Part shown: positions 45,431 through 49,008 of the stretch, piece by piece
Layout of the letters: each line of letters opens with the position of its first letter
Position numbering within the stretch: the first letter of the stretch is position 1
NCBI GenBank assembly: GCA_963751355.1
Contig: CAVVVS010000066.1
Span: forward strand, 1-49,008
Source of the DNA: CAVVVS01 sp963751355
GTDB taxonomy: Bacteria > Bacteroidota > Ignavibacteria > Ignavibacteriales > Ignavibacteriaceae
Length of the DNA stretch: 49,008 nt
Direction: 5' to 3'
Translations under genes and position numbers: made by a program
Notes under the pieces: model-generated
Databases searched by the model: none
Told to the model about the DNA's origin: nothing
What the model saw: only the letters and a program-made list of their open reading frames with translations

Positions 45431-45991
45431 ATGGAAAAATTAATTAAAGGTAAGGCTTTTGTACTCGGTAATAATATAGATACTGATCAAATTATACCGG
45501 CAGAGCATTTAGTATACAGTTTAACCGATCCGGAAGAAAAGAAAAAGTACGGTCATTTTTCTCTCTCCGGGGTTCCTCTTTCTCAGGCAGGGTTACCGGA
45601 AGGAGGGACCCCTTTTATAAAAGGTGAGAATTACCAATCGGAATTCAACATAATTATCGGAGGTGCTAACTTCGGATGCGGATCAAGCAGGGAACATGCA
45701 CCATTCGCTCTGGAGGTTGCAGGAGTTAAGGCGGTTATAGCCGAATCTTATGCAAGAATTTTCTACCGCAATTGTGTGGACGGCGGATTTTTACTTCCTT
45801 ACGAAACGCCGCAGAGACTAAACGAAAAGATTAAAACGGGTGATGATTTAGAACTTGAGATTGAATCGAATATCCTTAAAAATCTATCTTCAGGTGAATC
45901 GTACAGTTTAAGATCATTGGGAGATATTCTTCCTATAATAGAAGCCGGCGATATATTTAAATATGCCAGGCAGCAAGGTATGATGGCGTAA
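45431..45991 (+). CDS. leuD: 3-Isopropylmalate dehydratase small subunit
   Basis: The 186-residue swivel domain has NNIDTDQIIPAEHL and GGANFGCGSSREHAPFAL, the substrate-recognition loop. Its length fits the small archaeal-type subunit with the matching LeuC. It lies 42 bases after leuC. Confidence 0.95.
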   Translation: MEKLIKGKAFVLGNNIDTDQIIPAEHLVYSLTDPEEKKKYGHFSLSGVPLSQAGLPEGGTPFIKGENYQSEFNIIIGGANFGCGSSREHAPFALEVAGVKAVIAESYARIFYRNCVDGGFLLPYETPQRLNEKIKTGDDLELEIESNILKNLSSGESYSLRSLGDILPIIEAGDIFKYARQQGMMA

Positions 45992-46138
45992 GTTAAACTA
46001 TTATCAGCAGAGTCGTTTTGTGCGAATATTATCATATTCTTCTTCTTTATCTTACTTTGCTGGGAACTGAAATTAGATGAAGATTAAGATATAAGTAGAT
46101 AAAACTTAAAAAAAGTTAATAACAAGCGGTAATTAAAA

Positions 46139-47728
46139 ATGAAAGACTTAATAGAACTATTTGATACCACTCTACGGGATGGTACACAGGGAGAGGGAAT
46201 AAATCTGTCTGTTCAGGACAAACTTTTGATTGCTCAAAAATTGGATGAATTCGGTGTTGATATTATAGAAGGCGGATGGCCGGGTAGTAATCCCCGCGAT
46301 GAAGAATTCTTTCAAAAAGCAAAAAGCCTGAATTTAAAACACGCACAAATATGTGCGTTCGGGTCTACTGCGAGGTCATTAGCTCATCTTGAAACCGATC
46401 AAAATCTGAACGCTTTATTAAAAGCCGAAACTCCGGTAGTATCAATATTCGGAAAAACATGGAAGCTGCATTCACAAAAAGGATTGGGGCTTTCGGATGA
46501 AGAAAATGAAGAACTAATCTTTGGTTCTGTTAAGTTTTTAAAAGAGCATGGCAAAAAAGTTATTTATGATTGTGAACATTTTTTTGACGGTTATAAAGAT
46601 GATAAAGAGTTTGCAAGAAAAATGTTGAAAGCTGCCGAAAGAGCAGACGCCGATGTGATAGTCCTTTGCGATACGAACGGCGGAACAATGCCATATGAGG
46701 TAACTGAAATTATTAATGAATTAAAAACTGAGATTCACAAACCTTTAGGAATACATACGCACAATGATTCCGAACTTGCTGTAGCTAATTCTTTAGCTGC
46801 TGTCGAAGCCGGAGCGATACATGTACAGGGTACTATAAACGGAGTGGGCGAACGCTGCGGAAATGCCAACCTCTGCAGTATCATTCCAAATCTAATTTTA
46901 AAATTAAAAAAGGAAACGAAGAAACAAATCAAACTCAATCATTTAACATCGCTTTCAAATTTTGTTTATGAACTGATGAATCTCGCCCCAAACTCTAGAA
47001 GCGCCTACGTTGGTAAATCAGCTTTTGCACATAAAGGCGGAATACACGTGAGTGCTGTATTAAAAGACAGCAAGATGTACGAACACATTAAGCCTGAAAA
47101 AGTCGGGAACAAACAGCGTGTACTCGTCTCCGATTTATCGGGACAAAGCAATATCCGCTATAAAGCTAAAGAATTGGGAATTGATCTTTCCGACAACAAA
47201 GAATTGAGCAAAAAATTGGTCAGCTACATAAAAGACCTCGAGTACGGAGGCTACCAATTTGACGGGGCTGAAGCTTCCTTCGAGCTTTTGCTGAGATCTG
47301 AATTAAACGAATTCATGCCCTTTTTTAATGTACTTGATTCTAAAGTGAATGTTGTTTATGATAATAAAGGCACTTCGAGTGCGGAAGCAGTACTAAAAGT
47401 TGAAGTGGACGGAGAAATTGAACACACAGCCTCTGACGGCGACGGTCCGGTTAATGCATTAGATAAGGCACTGAAAAAAGCCTTATTGAGATTTTATCCT
47501 GAAATGTCATTAATTAAACTGGTTGATTATAAAGTACGTGTTCTTGATGAAAAAGAAGGAACTGCCGCAAAGGTTAGAGTAATGATCCAATCTAGTGACG
47601 GAAATGAAACCTGGAGTACGGTTGGAGTTTCGTCAAATATTATCGAAGCAAGTTTTCAAGCTTTAAGCGACAGCATTAATTATAAATTATATAAATTTCA
47701 ATCCGAGAAAGAAAAACTAACAGCGTAA
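46139..47728 (+). CDS. cimA: (R)-citramalate synthase
   Basis: This 529-residue relative of LeuA condenses acetyl-CoA and pyruvate to citramalate, the start of the threonine-independent route to isoleucine. It begins LFDTTLRDGTQGEGINLSVQ, the CimA-type variant of the LeuA motif (TQGEG in place of EQSPG). It has IHTHNDSELAVANSLAAVEAGA, INGVGERCGNANL and a C-terminal LeuA-like dimer domain that binds isoleucine in relatives. It follows leuD by 147 bases and is probably co-transcribed. LeuCD and LeuB can carry citramalate on to 2-oxobutyrate. No ilvA is in the window. Confidence 0.9.
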   Translation: MKDLIELFDTTLRDGTQGEGINLSVQDKLLIAQKLDEFGVDIIEGGWPGSNPRDEEFFQKAKSLNLKHAQICAFGSTARSLAHLETDQNLNALLKAETPVVSIFGKTWKLHSQKGLGLSDEENEELIFGSVKFLKEHGKKVIYDCEHFFDGYKDDKEFARKMLKAAERADADVIVLCDTNGGTMPYEVTEIINELKTEIHKPLGIHTHNDSELAVANSLAAVEAGAIHVQGTINGVGERCGNANLCSIIPNLILKLKKETKKQIKLNHLTSLSNFVYELMNLAPNSRSAYVGKSAFAHKGGIHVSAVLKDSKMYEHIKPEKVGNKQRVLVSDLSGQSNIRYKAKELGIDLSDNKELSKKLVSYIKDLEYGGYQFDGAEASFELLLRSELNEFMPFFNVLDSKVNVVYDNKGTSSAEAVLKVEVDGEIEHTASDGDGPVNALDKALKKALLRFYPEMSLIKLVDYKVRVLDEKEGTAAKVRVMIQSSDGNETWSTVGVSSNIIEASFQALSDSINYKLYKFQSEKEKLTA

Positions 47729-47881
47729 GCTTCAAGATTGAAGTATTAATGATTGAATGGATGGGTGTTCTTAACTAAAAAGTACATACAACCATACATT
47801 CATATTTTAAAGTGATCAATTTTCTACTGCATATATTCCGAAACTTATTTATCGATATATTTATTGCAGGTGTTAACTGAA

Positions 47882-48145
47882 ATGAAAATCGGGCTTTTAC
47901 AATATAATCCTTATTGGGAAGGTAAAGAAAGAAATAAGAGAAAAATACAACAACTGCTCTCAGGTAATTTTCACAAAGTTTCTCTTCTCATGCTCCCGGA
48001 AATGACGTTGACCGGTTTTACGATGAATTCAAAAAAATTCTGTGAACCTATTGATGGTGATACGTTTCAGTTTTATGCAGAAATTGCCGTAGAGAAAAAA
48101 TCTCATGTAATGGGCGGTAATTTATCCATATTTGAGTATTCCTAA
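47882..48145 (+). pseudogene. Truncated carbon-nitrogen hydrolase (nitrilase/omega-amidase type)
   Basis: ATG at 47882 gives MKIGLLQYNPYWEGKERNKR, then LLMLPEMTLTGFTMNS carrying the first catalytic Glu and HVMGGNLSIFEYS before a stop. Intact relatives of this family are ~250-280 residues with a catalytic Lys and Cys further on; this piece ends at ~87 residues, before both. Nothing downstream resembles the rest. It is thus a 5' gene remnant, the right part lost by deletion or replacement near 48130. The longer frame from TTG at 47864 adds six residues without support. Confidence 0.75.
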
Positions 48146-48311
48146 GTTAATGAAAAATTGACTATTTTTTCATTATAGTTTGAACTGCAAATCAGGTTGA
48201 TATCGATAGATAATTTATTTATTGATCAGCAATAAAATGTGAGATATTCATTTTAGATTCAAAGATTGTACAATAAGGAAAAATGTCTGAAAGAGTCAGA
48301 AATGAGTAAAG

Positions 48312-48335
48312 ATCTAAATTTAATTAAATTTAGAT
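48312..48335. repeat. 24-base perfect AT-rich palindrome
   Basis: The 24 bases beginning ATCTAAATTTAA equal their own reverse complement. It lies ~165 bases after the truncated nitrilase frame. It may be a protein-binding site, a weak bidirectional terminator or a relic of a mobile-element end. Confidence 0.6.
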
Positions 48336-48714
48336 TAGTCAATAGTTGCACAGCTAATAATTGTTAAAAGCAATAAATATGAAGTTAATATCTGGAACCG
48401 GAATTTCATTTCCGATACAAGGAAGCCATTGGACTGATTCATAGTCAGCTCCAATAATGGTGGAATTCTTGTAATTAACCCAAATCAATTCAGAACAAAT
48501 TAAGACAATTATCAGGGGAGAATACTGCACAGATTTTACCATTATCTGGAGACAATGTTTCAGCAAAAGAAATAGATCTACCTGATTTACTCATTCTGAT
48601 AGATTTCTCTTCGTTAATTCTATTGGTGAATTGACTGCTTTTTAGTGTAATTATTTGAATTTCTATTTAACCACAACACACTACTAGTAAATCTGGTGAG
48701 TAGTGATAGCTAAC

Positions 48715-48918
48715 TCACCAATACTCGTGAAAATCAAAGAGAACGGTTGTGATTCTCGCATCATTCAGAAGCAGCAGATGTTTCAGATAGCTGTCCGAGA
48801 TTTTCTTCTCGCTTCTCTCCGGTCCAGTATCAACCAGACTCACAGCAATCAAACGCTCCATATTTTCCAGTTCTTTGTCAATGTGCTTCTTGAATGCCTC
48901 TTGATTCTCCTTATTGCC
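48715..48918 (-). pseudogene. Gene fragment of unknown family
   Basis: A minus-strand frame of 67 codons without an upstream start begins right after a stop at 48919-48921 and ends with TGA at 48715-48717. It reads GNKENQEAFKKHIDKELENM, then RLIAVSLVDTGPERSEKKIS, then SDSYLKHLLLLNDARITTVL and FDFHEYW. The composition is typical of a soluble alpha-helical protein, and base composition is richer in G+C than its surroundings. Only the C-terminus seems to survive. I do not recognise the family. Confidence 0.4.
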
Positions 48919-48971
48919 TTAATAACAAAGATTTCATCAATTAAGGTGATCTATTTAAAGTAAGAATATCA

Positions 48972-49008
48972 ATAGAAATTCTCTAAAACAGAGAAATCGA
49001 ATTTCTAT
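48972..49008. repeat. Inverted repeat at the window end
   Basis: ATAGAAATTC pairs perfectly with GAATTTCTAT, which forms the last ten bases of the window. Within it TTCTCT and AGAGAA can also pair. The sequence stops exactly at the outer arm, which suggests an assembly break at a repeat. Confidence 0.5.

Larger units (their letters stand above)
48146..49008. other. Degraded region with gene fragments and inverted repeats
   Basis: No intact gene is visible over 863 bases. On the minus strand a frame from ~48657 to 48501 reads NEEKSIRMSKSGRSISFAET and continues to LNLF. An overlapping frame (48354-48566) then reads SELIWVNYKNSTIIGADYES. The two together look like one gene with a shift near 48500. 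I cannot name it. Confidence 0.4.

Noticed and set aside
48703..48963. Plus-strand 86-codon ORF
   Set aside because: It is opposite a minus-strand frame with much more protein-like composition and has no ribosome binding site.
1..49008. CRISPR arrays, rRNA and tRNA genes
   Set aside because: No evenly spaced repeats, rRNA-like sequence or cloverleaf with a T-loop consensus was seen; an apparent GTTCGAATCC near 18370 lies inside the ParA gene.

Overview
The window is low-GC bacterial DNA (roughly one third G+C). The gene content points to the Bacteroidota/Ignavibacteria side of the FCB group. Evidence for this is a short primary sigma factor without region 1.1, a GldA/GldF/GldG-type ABC system with a DUF4340 partner, a YtxJ-type bacilliredoxin, and promoters shaped TTGACA-N17-TAnnTTT(G). 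This placement is an inference from family resemblance, not from a marker gene. The first ~373 bases are the exception: they are GC-rich, carry part of an ABC ATPase gene of a different style, and stop abruptly inside that gene. This looks like a chimeric join or a recombination scar.

Layout. 1-0.55 kb: two gene pieces meeting head to head at the junction. 0.9-7.1 kb: FKBP-TPR isomerase, DEAD-box helicase, rpoD (minus), a decayed DUF4440-like pseudogene, a PAP2-like membrane protein and YtxJ. 7.3-11.4 kb: four-gene GldA/F/G-like ABC export system. 12-15.4 kb: small secreted protein, CLC chloride transporter/channel, CheY-like receiver. 15.6-21.4 kb: secreted GH9 glycosidase fused to a CE4-like deacetylase domain, ParA-like ATPase, Nudix hydrolase, aldo/keto reductase. 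21.7-25.7 kb (minus): UspA, receiver-like protein, NtrC-family regulator and PAS histidine kinase.

26.4-47.7 kb is an amino-acid biosynthesis island. The minus strand carries thrA-asd-thrB-thrC-proC, which makes homoserine, threonine and proline, followed downstream by metY-metX, which turns homoserine into homocysteine. The plus strand carries ilvB-ilvN-ilvC-leuB-leuA-leuC-leuD-cimA. These make branched-chain amino acids, with citramalate synthase feeding isoleucine from pyruvate. ilvD and a branched-chain transaminase are not in the window.

The most interesting feature is how this island is controlled. Each of its three transcription units starts with its own unannotated leader. The thr operon has a 29-residue leader peptide rich in Thr/Ile/Met and a strong attenuator. 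The metY-metX unit has a 34-residue peptide containing MCCCCMMC and a terminator, followed in tandem by a complete SAM-I riboswitch with its own terminator and antiterminator. The ilv-leu unit has two tandem Ile/Leu/Val-rich leader ORFs embedded in mutually exclusive RNA stems.

Other structure includes a ~69-bp intergenic repeat in two copies, an orphan GC-rich hairpin with a T-run, and a broken tail (47.9-49.0 kb) with a truncated nitrilase gene, an unassigned minus-strand gene fragment and inverted repeats up to the window end.
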